From Primulina eburnea (Eukaryota; Streptophyta; Magnoliopsida; Lamiales; Gesneriaceae): DNA of 64,000 nucleotides. The position numbers and the translations under genes are program-made. Shown here piece by piece: positions 45,970-58,555 of the stretch. The notes under the pieces are model-generated. The model made no database searches. It was given only the letters and a program-made list of their open reading frames with translations, and was not told the origin of the DNA. The stretch's first letter is position 1; the number at the start of each line of letters is the position of its first letter. Location of the stretch: positions 5,735,057 to 5,799,056 of the forward strand of contig NC_133118.1 of NCBI RefSeq assembly GCF_022965805.1, written 5' to 3'.

Positions 45970-47693
45970 TTGGGATGTAAGTAAAGTTGTTCAAAATATA
46001 CCGAACAGAACAGAACAGAACAGAACAGATAGCTATGTATAAAACCAGCAAATCAATGTAGTGAATCAAAACAGTAGTACAATGCTTAAAATAAACCAAA
46101 TCGAGGCCTGTAGCTTGTACAGTTTCCTTAAAACAGATTCGCCCCCTCCGGTATGTGCTCCGAGGTTTCAGCGGACGTCTGTTTCCCAGGATACAACGGG
46201 CAGACCAACAGAGTTGCAGCACAAAGCACTATGCTAGCGAACAAAAGCAGTACCTGAACTTTATCGGTGGACGGAACAGAAGCAGAATTGTAGCAAAACG
46301 AGCAGAAACAGAACTGCAGTAGAAGCAGCACTGCAGCAGAACCAGAAGTAGTAGTTCGGCAGAACCAGAAGCAGTAGTTCAGCAGAACGCAGATGCACAA
46401 CAAAGAGAAAGTGGATTTTCGGTGTGTCTTTTTAGGCTTGGTACATCTCCTATTTATACATGTCAACACCATCCATATGAAAGGACAAAGGTTGTCTTAA
46501 TGATGGTAGATAAAGCACCAAGAGTTGGGGAGATGAAGCACCAACAGCCAGGCCATGTGAAAGGTTTCAAGGGCATGTGAAAGGTCTCAGCTGAAAAAAA
46601 ATATAACAAAAGATGGCATAGACTGCTAGGCGATTTTCGCCTTGATCGGTCCGACATTCGACGTACCCAGGTCGCGCACGTACGCTTGTACACAAGTCAA
46701 GCCTTTTTCCACTGCAAATCGGGCCATGATTTTGCACCTCCCTGCACCGAAGTGCGCGAGAGAGAGCCTCTTGACTAATCTTTGTTACACCTCCATAAAA
46801 TGTAATACAATATAAACTTATCTACACTACTTTATTATTTCAATGTGGGACAAACACACATTTCAAATTTCCATTCACTCACATGGAAAGCCCATAAGCC
46901 TAAAAGCTCATACCTTTAATCCAACAATCCTTCACATGAATGGAATTGAAAGTTATACGAAAGGATTTTCTAATAAAGTTCAACAGTTGAGTCTTGTATA
47001 GGATATGTAGGTGTTACCCTTTGAACCTTCTTTTGTGAAAGCATATTAATTCACTGGTTGACAGTAGACGTGATGTCTTTGAACTGTACATCCGTTTGCG
47101 TAAATTGTGATATACTTCACACAGGACTCTCCCTGATACTATTAAGTTCTCATGATTGTGTTCGTTTTTTGCCATGAACACACTACTGGTTCTGTAAGAG
47201 GATCTAGAATTGAGCCTGCAATTCCTTCGAAGAGGTCTCACTTCTCTCTCACATAGGTGATTCTATATTGCTTCTTATCAGAATCATTAAAGCCGTAAGC
47301 TTATCCTCAGCATTCATTGTTTCATAATAGGAATGTATTAGGGATAACCCCCACAGTTATTCTCCAAATTAGTGCGATTAGGTTGTCCCATTGAACCTAG
47401 TTTTTGGGATATCCAGTCACCGTAAGTTGGGTTTTCCTTCGCACCAATTTATTCTATAGGCTTGAGCCTCATTCCCATTGACGATTTCGCAACTAACTCT
47501 CTAACCCCTTGGTCAGCGGATCCGCTATATTATCCTTTGACTTTACATAGTCAACAGAGATAACTCCAGTTGAGAGTTGTTGTCTAATGGTATTATGTCT
47601 ACGACGTATATGCCTAGACCTACCATTATACATTTTATTTTGTGTCATTCCAATTGCAGAATGGCTGTCACAATGTATGCATATAGCCGGCAC
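45970..47693 (-). mobile_element. Ty1/copia remnant: LTR plus RNase H tail
   Basis: Minus-strand codons at 47693-47493 read ICIHCDSHSAIGMTQNKMYN, then RSRHIRRRHNTIRQQL and IADPLTKGL, the C-terminal end of copia RNase H. About 570 bp of non-coding sequence follow, then an LTR whose minus-strand start is TGTTGGATTAAAGG (plus-strand end at 46926), preceded by the purine-rich GTGAAGGAT. The far end of the LTR is near 45970 but not fixed. A run of CAGAA repeats lies at about 46000-46030 and a CAG-rich tract at about 46270-46390. The element is cut off at 47694, so everything upstream of the RNase H end is missing. Confidence 0.7.
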
Positions 47694-48286
47694 TGGTTTT
47701 TCCCATCCTTAGCACGACCTTTGTTGCTCGGTTTTTGCTCCAGCACCTTGAGTTCGTATTTTTGTCGTTTTTGCCTATAAACAACTAATTCGAGTGAGGA
47801 GTATTCCAATTATACAAATTATGAAATAAATGAATAAATTACTGACATGACACATCAAAACCATGCGACAAGAGGACACAAAACAACGAGAAATTACACA
47901 TAAAATTGACAACTATAAACCTTCACATACTAATATTTTGCTGGCCCTAGAGCAAAATAAGTTTCAAGACATAACTAAAGACAAACACAAAAAACAAAAA
48001 CAAGTTCACCGGTGAGTGTAGCTCATATTCATATATCAATGAATTTTCTGGCATACTTTCCAAAGATCAAAACTCAAAACAAATAGTCACACACCATTGC
48101 AATTTACACATTACATTTTTTGATTGAATGTGAACATGTGTGTTATGCTGTTTCTAGTAGCTCGCACTTCAAGTAAACTTCATTCACATAATTTCAAGAT
48201 AACTCAATTGACATGTTGATGCAAGCATATCTCCCATACAACCTGATCGAGCAAAACTTGCACTGTGAAATCCTTAATAAAAAATA
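47694..48286. other. Possible older Athila/Tat-like 3' region
   Basis: No coding signal. The words CTAATATTTTGCTGGCCCTAG near 47930 resemble CTAACCTTTTGCTCGCCCTCG at 49665, which is just inside the Athila LTR. The stretch may therefore be the corresponding part of a related, older element into which the present one inserted. Confidence 0.3.
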
Positions 48287-49651
48287 TGTTTTATATACTC
48301 AAAATTAATCGCAAGTGCACGATATCAAGTTATAGTATAGTGTACGTGAGTACGAGTATCGTTCTACTGAAAACTGTATTTAACAATTATTATTTTCAGT
48401 TATTATATCTCTAGCAACGAAAAGTGATTGGGTGTTTTATTACTACTAAAATCAAATAAACATGCAAATAAAAATTATTCAAAATCAAGTAATGAAATAT
48501 AATGACTAAAATGGTTGAGTAAAATTCGATAAGAAATGAATTTGTTGGGAATATCGGTTCACCTACCCCTTGTTAATTTATTAATTCGTTCGATATTGAT
48601 TTTATGCTTCCGACATAATTTCCTATTCAATTGAACACACACTCTCGAGCTATGCCAAACTAATTCTACTCAATAAAGTAATTATATGTCTTTAATTATT
48701 TATCAAGAGTGAATTGCATTTCGATTTATGAAATCCCCTAGTTTTCGACCCTCAGGACTATGACTATCGGCGTGTATCCAATTTCATATGTCTATGTAAA
48801 TTGTAGATCCACGGATTATACTTTTCGTTCCTATCACAAGTTATTCTCTCGAACTCACTCGCAATATAAAAACATTATTAAAGTTAGCTACGCTCTAACA
48901 ACACGATAAAACAATAGTATAATCAAGAACAAATCAAAAATCGAGGTGTAAATTAATTATATCAAAGTTTGGGGTAGGATCCCCTTAAATCCCAACAAAT
49001 AATAACGGTTTAGCTACTCGAATTCATGATTGAAATCAAGAAAACTAAGTTAAATGATAAAAACTAAATAAGAAATACTAGAGTTGACGAAAAACACGAA
49101 GAGCGACGCCCGGAAATCTTCAATCCAAGCGCAGAATTCTCTCCAACTTGTGGCGGCTGCGAAAAATTATGTCTGAAAGTCCAAAATCGTGCCTCCAACC
49201 CCTTACATATCCTCCCCTTCAGAAAAAATGGAAAGGAATTGTACAAAATATTTTGTAAAATTACAGACGCGCCCCTTACATATAAGTTTCCGCCATTATG
49301 TCCGCCCGGGATTATGTCCGCCCGGGAGGATGGCTTGCGCAGATTTCATTTTTTTCTTCTTCTTTGGCGCGCCATGTCCGCCCGGGCGGATAACTTTCGC
49401 AAACATTGATTATACCCCAGCTCTCAGGCGCCCGGGCGGATGTGAATTTGTGCCCGGGCGGAAGTCCTTCGAAAATAATTCATTGTTCTTCATTTTTGCA
49501 TGAATCTCCTGCACTTTCACACCGAGACACATGATTAATAATAAAACATAATATATTCAAAAATATGACAAAATGCATGCAATCTAAACGATAAATGCAA
49601 CACAATGCGACAAAACATGACATGAAAAACAAGTAAAATCCACCTATATCA
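48287..49651 (-). repeat. 3' LTR of the Athila-like element (about 1.37 kb)
   Basis: Plus-strand ends are TGTTTTATATAC (48287) and CCTATATCA (49651), the latter abutting the purine tract. It includes ATCGCAAGTGCACGATATCA near 48308, a phrase typical of Athila/Tat LTRs. The partner LTR is outside the window, so the left end is inferred from the TG start only. Confidence 0.55.
49300..49465. repeat. CCGCCCGGGCGGA palindrome cluster in Athila U3
   Basis: Five to six copies of a perfect or near-perfect palindrome CCGCCCGGGCGG, at about 49300, 49317, 49378, 49430 and 49452. A CTTATATGTAA lies just downstream on the minus strand at about 49280, consistent with a promoter-proximal position. Confidence 0.85.
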
Positions 49652-50785
49652 ATCCCCCAATACTAACCTTTTGCTCGCCCTCGATTAAAATAGGTGAAAA
49701 GACAGAATGGAACATGACAAAAATTAGCTCGACAGTGAATTCATAGTCATCAACTAGCCTTAGTGAAACTCAACATATTCCCTTGTCAATCAACACAAAA
49801 GCACAATTCTTCGCACTTCTCTTGGTCTAGGCATCATTTCAAATAAAGCCTGAATGTGTGTGTGTGTGTGTTGTTAGTCGTAGCATCACAAATGATAGAG
49901 GGATCCATTCTCAACCATTGTCAGAGATTTAAATCAGCCTGTTAGTGTACATATCACTCTCCTTTATTCCTCTGCACTCAGTATCCAATAGCAACTATTT
50001 TTTCTCTCCCTTTTTTTTTCTGAATAAGAATACAATAATGAGAGGAATATATTAGAACTTTTCATTTCAGATTCAAATCCATGTGTTTTGCATTTTAGCC
50101 AGGAATATGATTTCATTCCTTTATTCGGCTCCTCAACACCTTACATATCCAACTTTAGCCAGGAATAGGATTTCATTCCTCTAGTCGCCTCCCCCACACC
50201 TTACATCTCCATCTTTTTCTCTTTTTTTCTTTTTTTTACGATGTTGATAGATACCTCGATTCAAGAGAATGTCGTCAAGTTCAATTTACACCTTCAAACA
50301 TCTTCGTTCCTCACTTTAGTTTTTAAATTTCACCATCTTATCATGCATACTTCTAGTTCTAACATTTGTGCAAAGAGAGTTCAATGTTTTAAATAAAACT
50401 TTATGTCTTTACCATCGTATGTGCTAAAGGTGTGCGAGTACACGACAGACAGGGCATGTCTTATCACTTCCTAATCATCATTGGCTAACAATGTACTACT
50501 CCAAACACTGTTGGTTGACACACAAACATATGCAAAACAACTAAAACTACATGCCAACAAACAATACGAACAAAGCACCAACACGACAAAGACGACACAA
50601 CACCCATCCACCCCCCAATACTAAAGTCGAGCATTGTCCCCAATGCAACAGACGATAGAAAAAGAGACAGATAGGCACAACAAAATAAATGCAGTATACC
50701 CTAGGCATGCAAGATAAACGAAAATAAATAAACTGAACAAAACGAAATGCGATAAAGAAAAGAAGGGATAGAATTGACTCCCCTC

Positions 50786-51349
50786 TCACTGATCCTCCTC
50801 CTCGTGCTCCTCAGGGGGAACGACGCCAGCGTCCGGCTCTGGTGCATCGACGTAATGAAAATGGAACGGCGGCGGGAAAGCTGGCATGGTTGGTGGGAGA
50901 AGGGCAGGGTCGACACCACTGTGGCTTAGATATAGGCAAAGCATGGAATCAGTAGCCGTTTGATACGTCTGAATCACAGCCTGCCACTATAACTGATGGT
51001 CTGCAAAGGTAGCAAATTCGTCCATCCGGTTCTGAAGAAGATGACGTCGAGGTCGCGGAGCCGGTGGTGGGGGCTGCTATGGCACGGGATCAAAAGTAAA
51101 CCCGTCCCAGATGGGGCCAAACTGCGGTAAAGCCTTCTGCCGCACTGCTAATTTCTGCAACCAGCTAGCGTCATCGAGGGCCTTGGTCGGTGGCAACCAC
51201 TCATCGTCATCCTGAAAAATGACTCCAGCGCATGCACATAGCTCTGTGATAATGTGGGGGAAGAACAATGCCACATTCGGATTATGAATGCTCAGCTGAA
51301 TCTGCGAATGGATTATCCTGCCCACATTGAGTGGCATCTGAGTGATCAA
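50786..51349 (-). pseudogene. Athila ORF3, C-terminal part
   Basis: Continuation of the ORF that starts at 61287, displaced by the copia insertion. Minus-strand reading: ITQMPLNVGRIIHSQIQLSI, then VALFFPHIITELCACAGVIF, DDEWLPPTKALDD, a stop at about 51078, and a Pro- and acid-rich tail (PEPDAGVVPPEEHEEEDQ) ending at 50786. This part follows the N-terminal domain in the 'putative plant transposon protein' family found in Athila-type elements. Its role is unknown. Confidence 0.6.
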
Positions 51350-53513
51350 TGAAAGGGGATCGGTTACGGTGACCGGAAGCGCAACGGAAGTTAAAAACTC
51401 AAATTTTTACACAAAAATTTCGGCCACCATCATTTTGTTGTAGCAAATACATTTAAACACCAAATAATGTCATACATATGGTGTTTAGAAGTTTTACCTA
51501 TCAATCACAAGGATTGATGTATAGCTCCAACTTTGTTGTTAAACAACAAAGCTCTTGAATGGCATGAAGAAATCTACAAGCTTCCTCCTACCTTGAATCT
51601 TTCCTTCAAATTAAGCCCACCACCAACTAGGTAGATCCCCTCATATTTTGCACTAGAAAAATATGAGGATTTTTCAAAGAGAAGTGTGGTGTTCCTCAAC
51701 AAATTGAAGAACAAAAAATGGAGAGAAAACTTGGAGAGAAAGTGAATAGTATTTTCGGCACTATTCATCCTAGGAGAGAAGGAGAGACATCTTTTTTTTT
51801 TTTGGTTGTGTGAAAAGTAGAGTCAAAAAGGTGCATGCGATGCCTTGAAAACTCAAAAAGTAGTCTCCCAACCTTTCACCTCCCATGCATGCATATAATA
51901 TATGGTTTTTAACAAATTAAAAACCATGGACTAAATTTAATTATCTCAAACATATTTGAGACTAATTAAACATTACTTGAATTTACCCAAGTCCCACTAG
52001 TTAAATAATTAATTTAAATTGAGCTCTACAAGACTCAATATAATTTAATTAATTCAACACTTGAATCAATTTAATTATTTGGACTCTACTAGGTCCACTA
52101 GTGTTTAATTAATTCAACACTTGAATTAATTTAATTTAGTCCATAATAATGTTTATGAAAATCACAATTTTCAAATACATTATTCACTTGGCCAAATTTT
52201 AATTTAGGAACACTTCCATAAATTAAAATTTACATTTCTCTCATAGAAGTCATACTTCTATTTTTCTTTACACTTATAAACTCATTTATAAGTCGTTCCA
52301 CACATTGAACTATTTTCTCCTTTATAGAAGTCATACTTCTAATTCTTCCTTACGCTTATAAACTCCTTTATAAGCCGTTCAACACATTGAACTATTTTTA
52401 CTTCTCAACGGGATCTAGAAAGCTAGTACTTGTGTGGCCCTCAATGGTTCATTGATACAACTAGCCGTGGGTTCACATCTCCATGTGATTCGGACTAAAC
52501 ATGTCCTTAAATGAGCATACCCCAATTGTTCCATTCTTACTTATCAACTCCTTGATAATAAGAACGTCAGAACTCAAGTCTGATAGTACCCAACCAACCA
52601 TGTTAAACGCCTAGCAACATCTCTTACATGATTCCCTAGGTATCAAATGATAGTGCCTGCAAGAACCATTCAATTATGATTAGCGTACAGTACGGTCCCT
52701 TCAACTCATATATCCCGACCGATTCGACAACCATTGGTTTATCGAGAGTTGTCAATGAATCGATACTATGTGTCATGTCGTAGTTGCATCGATGGTGTAA
52801 TCTATGAAACCCCTTTCATAATTACAACCATATTCTGGCCAGAGATTTCAACCTACATACACATGATAACACATAGGATATCCATACCCGAAGGTAAGCG
52901 GTGAATCCCTGACTACAATGCATCGACTCCTATATGTTTCGACATGACACCCAACCTTGCCACCTGATGACCCCATAAGAGTCGGTAAACAAGTCAAAGT
53001 GAAATGCTAGCACATAGAGTCTCAATGTTGTCCCTGGTCATAAGGACTAATGGTGTACAACCATAAACTAGGACGTTTCCACTCGATAAGTGAGAACCAC
53101 TTGGAAAGTCCTTTAATGGAGGGTTGTTCAGTGCACTCTACCCGGAGCACCTATCTGCATGCTCGGACATCACAATGTCCCCTACCAATGAAACATGGTA
53201 CTCACATCACAGATACTAGTCTCTAACTCGAGCGGCCTATATCCTTCTTAGTGGCGGCTGAATCGACTAGGAACCATTTAGAATATACAGTATTACAAAT
53301 ATGAGTTTCATGATACTCAGCATATAAGCATCTCATATTCTTTCTACTATTTGTATATTCAAGGGCTTTATCTATGCAACTAGCATGGGTATACAGATAA
53401 AGATGTGCCAAAATAATAATTTCAAATATTACTAAAATAAATATTGCTTATACATAGAGTTTCATTGTGAACACTCGGCCAACACTTGGCTCGACGGGCA
53501 CCTACTCTAACAA
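51350..53513 (-). repeat. 3' LTR of the copia element
   Basis: 2164 bp. It contains an internal two-copy duplication (period 81) built on AGAAGTCATACTTCTA at 52245 and 52326, each followed by CTTATAAACTC and CACATTGAACTATTTT. The same duplication is in the other LTR. Confidence 0.95.
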
Positions 53514-53524
53514 TCTCCCACTTG

Positions 53525-55717
53525 CACTAGAGCCAACTACCCATATGCTTTAAACCCATTGATTCGCGATGCTTGACGAATAATGGTCCAGGTAAAGGCT
53601 TAGCTAGTGGATCAACAATATTATCTGCGGAGCCGACTATGTCAAAAGACACTTCTCTACTTTCCACAATCTCTCAGAGGATGTGGTACTTTCTCAATAC
53701 ATGTTTGGACTTCTGATGAGACCTTGGCTCCTTTGCTTGAGCTAAAGCTCCCGTGTTGTCACACAACAGTGGGATAGGAGCAACTCAATTAGGAATGACG
53801 TCCAACTCTTAGACGAAATTCCTTATCCAAACAGCCTCCCTTGCTGCATCAGATGCAGCAATGTATTCGGCATCTGTGCTGGAATCCGCAGTATTGTCTT
53901 GCTTGGAACTCTTCCAAGAGACAGCAGCACCATTGAGCATGAATACAAACCCAGAGGTTGACTTCAAGTCATCGATATCGCTTTGGAAGCTAGAGTCGGT
54001 ATAGCCTTCCAATTTTAGTTCTCCACCCATAGACCAAGAACAATTTATTGGTCCTTCTCAACTACTTGAGGATGTCTTTCACAGCTTTCAGTGTGGAAGA
54101 CCAGGGTTCGATTGATATCTACTCACTACACTTAGTGCGAAAGCCACGTCAGGACGCGTAGATATCATCTCATACATGATGCTACCAATCGCATATGCAT
54201 AAGGAATGCTTGTCATCGCCGCTATCTCTGCATCAGTCTTGAAAGACAGACTTGGATAGGGACATGCCATGACACATTGGTAGATGTCCTCTCTTGGACT
54301 TATCCATCGAGAACCGCTTCACGATGGTATTAATGTATATGGACTTGGTGAGACCAAGTAATCTTTTCGATCTATCTCTATAGATCTGTATCCCAATACA
54401 AAAGATGCTTCACCCAAGTCCTGCATCGAGAACTTACTCGCTAACCATATCTTAGTTGATTGCAACATTCCTACATCATTCCCAATGAGTAGAATGTCAT
54501 CAACATAAAGCACCAGGAATGTCACAACACTCCCACTGACCTTCTTATACACAGGGTTTCTCAGGATTCTTAGTAAATCAACTCTTTGATTGTACTATCG
54601 AATCTAAGGTTCCAACTCCTAGATGCCTGCTTTAGACCATAAATAGATCTATGAAGTTTGCATACCATATGCTCACTTCCGATAGATGTAAACCCTCCAG
54701 GTTTGAGACATGTAAATCTCTTCCTTAATATCCCCATTAAGAAAGGCTGTCTTGACATCCGTCTGCCATATCTCATAGTCATACCATGCAGCTATGGCTA
54801 GCAAAATCCTTATGGACTTGAACATTGCAACTGGTGAAAAAGGTTTCCTCAAAGTTAACTCCTTGTCTTTGAGTATATCCTTTTGCCACCAATCGCGCCT
54901 TGAAGGTCAATACCTTCCTATCCGTCCCAAGTCCCTATGGGAACCGTTCCCTCAGGTGGATCTATAAGATCCCACACTTGGTTCGAATGCATGTAATTCA
55001 TCTCAGATTCCACAGCTTCAAGCCATTTGGATGAATCGGCATCAGATAACGCTTTCTTGAAGTTCCTTGGATCACATCCATGGTTAGGCTCATCATGGCC
55101 CTCTTCAAGAAGCTGACCATACCTCATAGGTGATCTCGAGACTCTCTCGGATCTTTTAGGAGCTTGTATCTCCTCACTTGGCTCTTCGGGTGTGGGTTCT
55201 ATAATTGTGGGTGTCTCTCGAACCTCTTCGAGTTCTATCATCTCCCATTTTCTATCCAATAGAAATTCCTTTTCCAAAAAGGTTGCATTCCTAGAAACAA
55301 ACACCTTTGTTTCTTGGGGATGATAGAAGTAGAATCCAATCGAATTCATTGGATATCCCACAAAGTAGCATAAAATGGATCGACTATCCAATTTATCTCC
55401 CACTACCTGCTTCACATAAGCAGGGCTCCCATATTCTAAGATAAGAATATTTGGGAGGCTTACCCATCCATATCTCATATGGTGTCTGCCTTTGAATGGA
55501 CATTTAATGGAATATCTTTCAATTTTAAGTTATAGAGATCGTTTTCAAGATCACCAGTACCAATCAAACATTCATTCATGTAAATGTTGCAAACACCTTT
55601 GCAAAATAAACAAGAATATCCACTTTTATCACCATAGAAATGGAAACAATGTTTTTTAACAAAATTAGGTACAAACAAAACATCTCTTAAAATTAACTTA
55701 AAATCATTGTTCAACAA
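53525..55717 (-). pseudogene. Copia pol remnant: pre-integrase, integrase C-terminus, RT, RNase H
   Basis: Reading leftwards: a GAG-pre-integrase piece (55717-55475, DVLFVPNF...LENDLYNLKL), then directly RQTPYEIWMGKPPKYSYLRI from the end of integrase. The zinc finger and DDE core that should lie between them are gone. RT follows (DSSKWLEAVESEMNYMHSNQ, DVKTAFLNGDI after a shift, YGLKQASRSWN, YVDDILLIGND), then RNase H ([48 protein letters not shown] and KHVLRKYHILREIVE). Stops and shifts break the frame at least at 55478, 54918, 54570, 54319 and 54088. No active enzyme can be made from this copy. Confidence 0.85.
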
Positions 55718-55839
55718 TAAGTAACATTTCTTAAGGTCTTGGCAGCAACTCTTACTCCATTGCCCATCCTCAAGAAGGTCACACCTTCCCTAAGCTTCCT
55801 ACTTCTTCCCATCACCTGTAACTCATTACAGAGATGTGA

Positions 55840-56767
55840 TTAACATTTGGTATCCAATACCCAAGAAGTAGAGTTAACTGAAATGTTTACTTCAATGTAG
55901 AACATACCATTTCTAGAACTTTTCTGGGCAAGATATTCTTTGCAATTACGCCTCCAATGTCCAGGCTTCTTGCAGTGATGACAAACATCACTAGTCTTGT
56001 CAGCCCTAACTGGTGTGGCTGCCACAACGGGATTCGGAGATTGCCTCAACAAGGGCACGTTCTTCTTGGGACGTTGGAAAGAACTCTTCTTTCCCTTCCC
56101 ATGTGGATCACTCTTCGTACCAGATGAAGAACCCACATAAAGAACCAACCAACTTCTCTTTCTTGATGGTGGATTCAAACGTAACAAACATATTCACCAA
56201 CTCCTCAAGGGTCGGCTCCATCTTGTTCATGTTGAAGTTCACCACAAAAGGATCAAATGAGCTAGGCAATGATAACAGCAACACGTCGGTGGTCAACTCC
56301 GAAGGCAAGATCATATCCATGCCAACGAGCTTATCCACGAGCCCAATCAACTTCAGGCCATGCTCATGGACCGAGTCCCCATCTCGCATGCGCATAGTGA
56401 TCAGCTCCTTGACGGTAGCATGCCTAAGAGGCCGAGTCTGCTCACCAAAGAGCTCTTTGAGGTGCTTATGAATGTCAGCAGCATTCTTTGCATCCTCAAA
56501 ACGCCTCTGCAGCTCATCATTCATAGAAGTCAGCATATAACACCTGGCTATCAAGTCATGGTCACACCATTCCTTGTAAGCCTGCAATTCCTCAGGATTA
56601 TAGTCAGTCGGAGCCTCAACAGGGGGCGACTCAGTCAGTGTATATGTTACCCTTTCCGAATTCAAGACGATTTTTAGGTTTCTTAGCCAAGTGAGGTAAT
56701 TAGGTCCAGTTAATATGTGTTTGTCGAGTATTACGGATATCGGATTGCGAATCGAAGACATTGTCAA
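55840..56767 (-). pseudogene. Copia gag and start of protease
   Basis: From Met at 56767: ISVILDKHILTGPNYLTWLR and TLTESPPVEAP, a UBN2-type capsid region, to TFESTIKKEKLV. After a one-base shift near 56140 the frame continues VGSSSGTKSDPHGKGKKS to a zinc knuckle CHHCKKPGHWRRNC. The protease active site reads WVLDTKC where the family has WVLDTGC, and a stop follows at 55840. The glycine-to-lysine change and the stop both inactivate the protease. Confidence 0.85.
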
Positions 56768-58555
56768 TTTGTACTGAAAAGTAAAGACAGATAAATGTTG
56801 ATGACTATTTTAAAATATTTAGTAAGATATGAAGCTTGGACTTTTACTTCATAAATATTTGCTCCCACTGTTTTGACATCTTTCACTACCCTCTAGTGAA
56901 AACGGGAAACTCCTTTCCTCAGTAGGTACGTAAGGTCCAATTAGCGAACTATGATCCCGAATAATATCAGCCAATCACAATTCCTAAAAGGTAGTTTCCA
57001 ATTGCATCACAATGCAACCCTTAACGTAAACTTTTGTCTCACGTTTGATTAGGACCCAATAATATGACGTCGTTCATCTTCACGTGTCAAGCCTTACCCA
57101 TCGATGTTGAACCTTAATAGACGGTCGCCATGAGTTCCCCAATAATATGAGCCGAAATCATGGGAGTTCCACGTAGTTCACATCACCATGTCAATGGATG
57201 TCACAGCTTTCCGGCACCCAAAGCTCCCCCAATAATATGAGCCGAGCCCCGAGTACGGGTAGCGTTCATCATGCACCCATTGTCGATGGAAGACAAGGAA
57301 ATTATAAACAAATTTATAATTCCCCTTTTCGGGCTTGATATTAATTTTGAATCTTATTCAAAATGAGGGTTTTTAATTTTGAAAAGTCTCATCATTAATT
57401 TTATTTTAAAAGCTCGCCATGTATGATCGTATGTTTGCCGGATTCATGCAACTTTGTTATTATCATAATAATAACGCACATACTCATTATTTATAACATA
57501 TCATGCATATATTATAAACAGTAAACAAACAAGGATGATCAATCGCCCCAATACTAATGGCGTGTGAGCTAAACACGGGCCTAGGTCCAATCCTAGGGAA
57601 ATGCACGGGATGCAAATGCAACTATTACATAAGCATCCAATATTTACATGTCTTCGATCTTCATAATCATCATGGCCACCATCTTCCAATCTTGATCATC
57701 CACTATACTAATATTTACAAATAAATATCCATGGCAAATAGGGATACATCTCATGGGGTGGGAACGGGCCATAAACCAAGCCCACTTTATAAATTGATAA
57801 TTATTACAATCATTCAACACAAAATATCCTAGCATACACCTAGCAAATTGGGCTTGGGCTTGGGCTTTTGATCATCCTTCATGCATAATATCACATATCA
57901 TACACCATCAATTAATTATCACAATAATTAATTGATCCAATATTATATATCTTGATCCAATCACTAACTGCCGCGATTATAAACTAAATTAACAAAGTAT
58001 ACAAACACCTTTGTCTACTTTCCAATTAATTTATTTATAACCGAATTTCTTATAAATCACAATTTACTATAAATAATTAAATTCCAACTTCAATTATTTA
58101 TTTCATGAGAAAAATTTGCAACTTTTGTAATTTTAAATTTAAGGGCCCAAAAACTTATTTTTCACCAAAAACATTTTGGCCCCTTTAAAATTCACAAACA
58201 TGTTAGCCATCCAATGACCCAACAACTCAAGGCCCATGACACTTTGATAATCCAAAACACTTTTGGAAACCCTAGTCGTCATCGCCGTCGCCGGAGCTCC
58301 GTCGCCGGATTCCGGCAACAAAAATATTTTTTTTTATTTTCGAAGGGGCTGTTCGGGCAGCCCGAGCTGCCCGAAATGGGCAGCCCCTCGGGCAGCCCGA
58401 GCTGCCCGAAACGGGCAGCATGTTGCTGCCCGAAACATGCCCCAAAAATCCTTGACATTGTTGCAAAATTTTTGTTCTCATGCAGTTAGAAATCAATCTC
58501 AACATAATATCTTGTATTTGCTACACAAAATCGTAACCATAGCTCGGATACCACT
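56768..58555 (-). other. Long leader of the copia element between PBS and gag
   Basis: 1.79 kb without coding signal. It holds four spaced copies of a phrase close to CCCAATAATATGAG (about 56956, 57054, 57138, 57228). It also has a GC-rich inverted-repeat cluster (GGGCAGCCCGAGCTGCCC and relatives) at about 58353-58445, about 110 bases inside the PBS. Confidence 0.7.

Noticed and set aside
50600..50640. Second PPT-like CCCCCCAATACT as the LTR boundary of the Athila element
   Set aside because: No TG...CA end adjoins it. The similar purine tract at 49652-49662 abuts a good LTR end, so this one is taken as part of the 3' spacer.
56013..56677. Plus-strand ORFs of 152 and 105 codons
   Set aside because: They are antisense shadows of copia gag.
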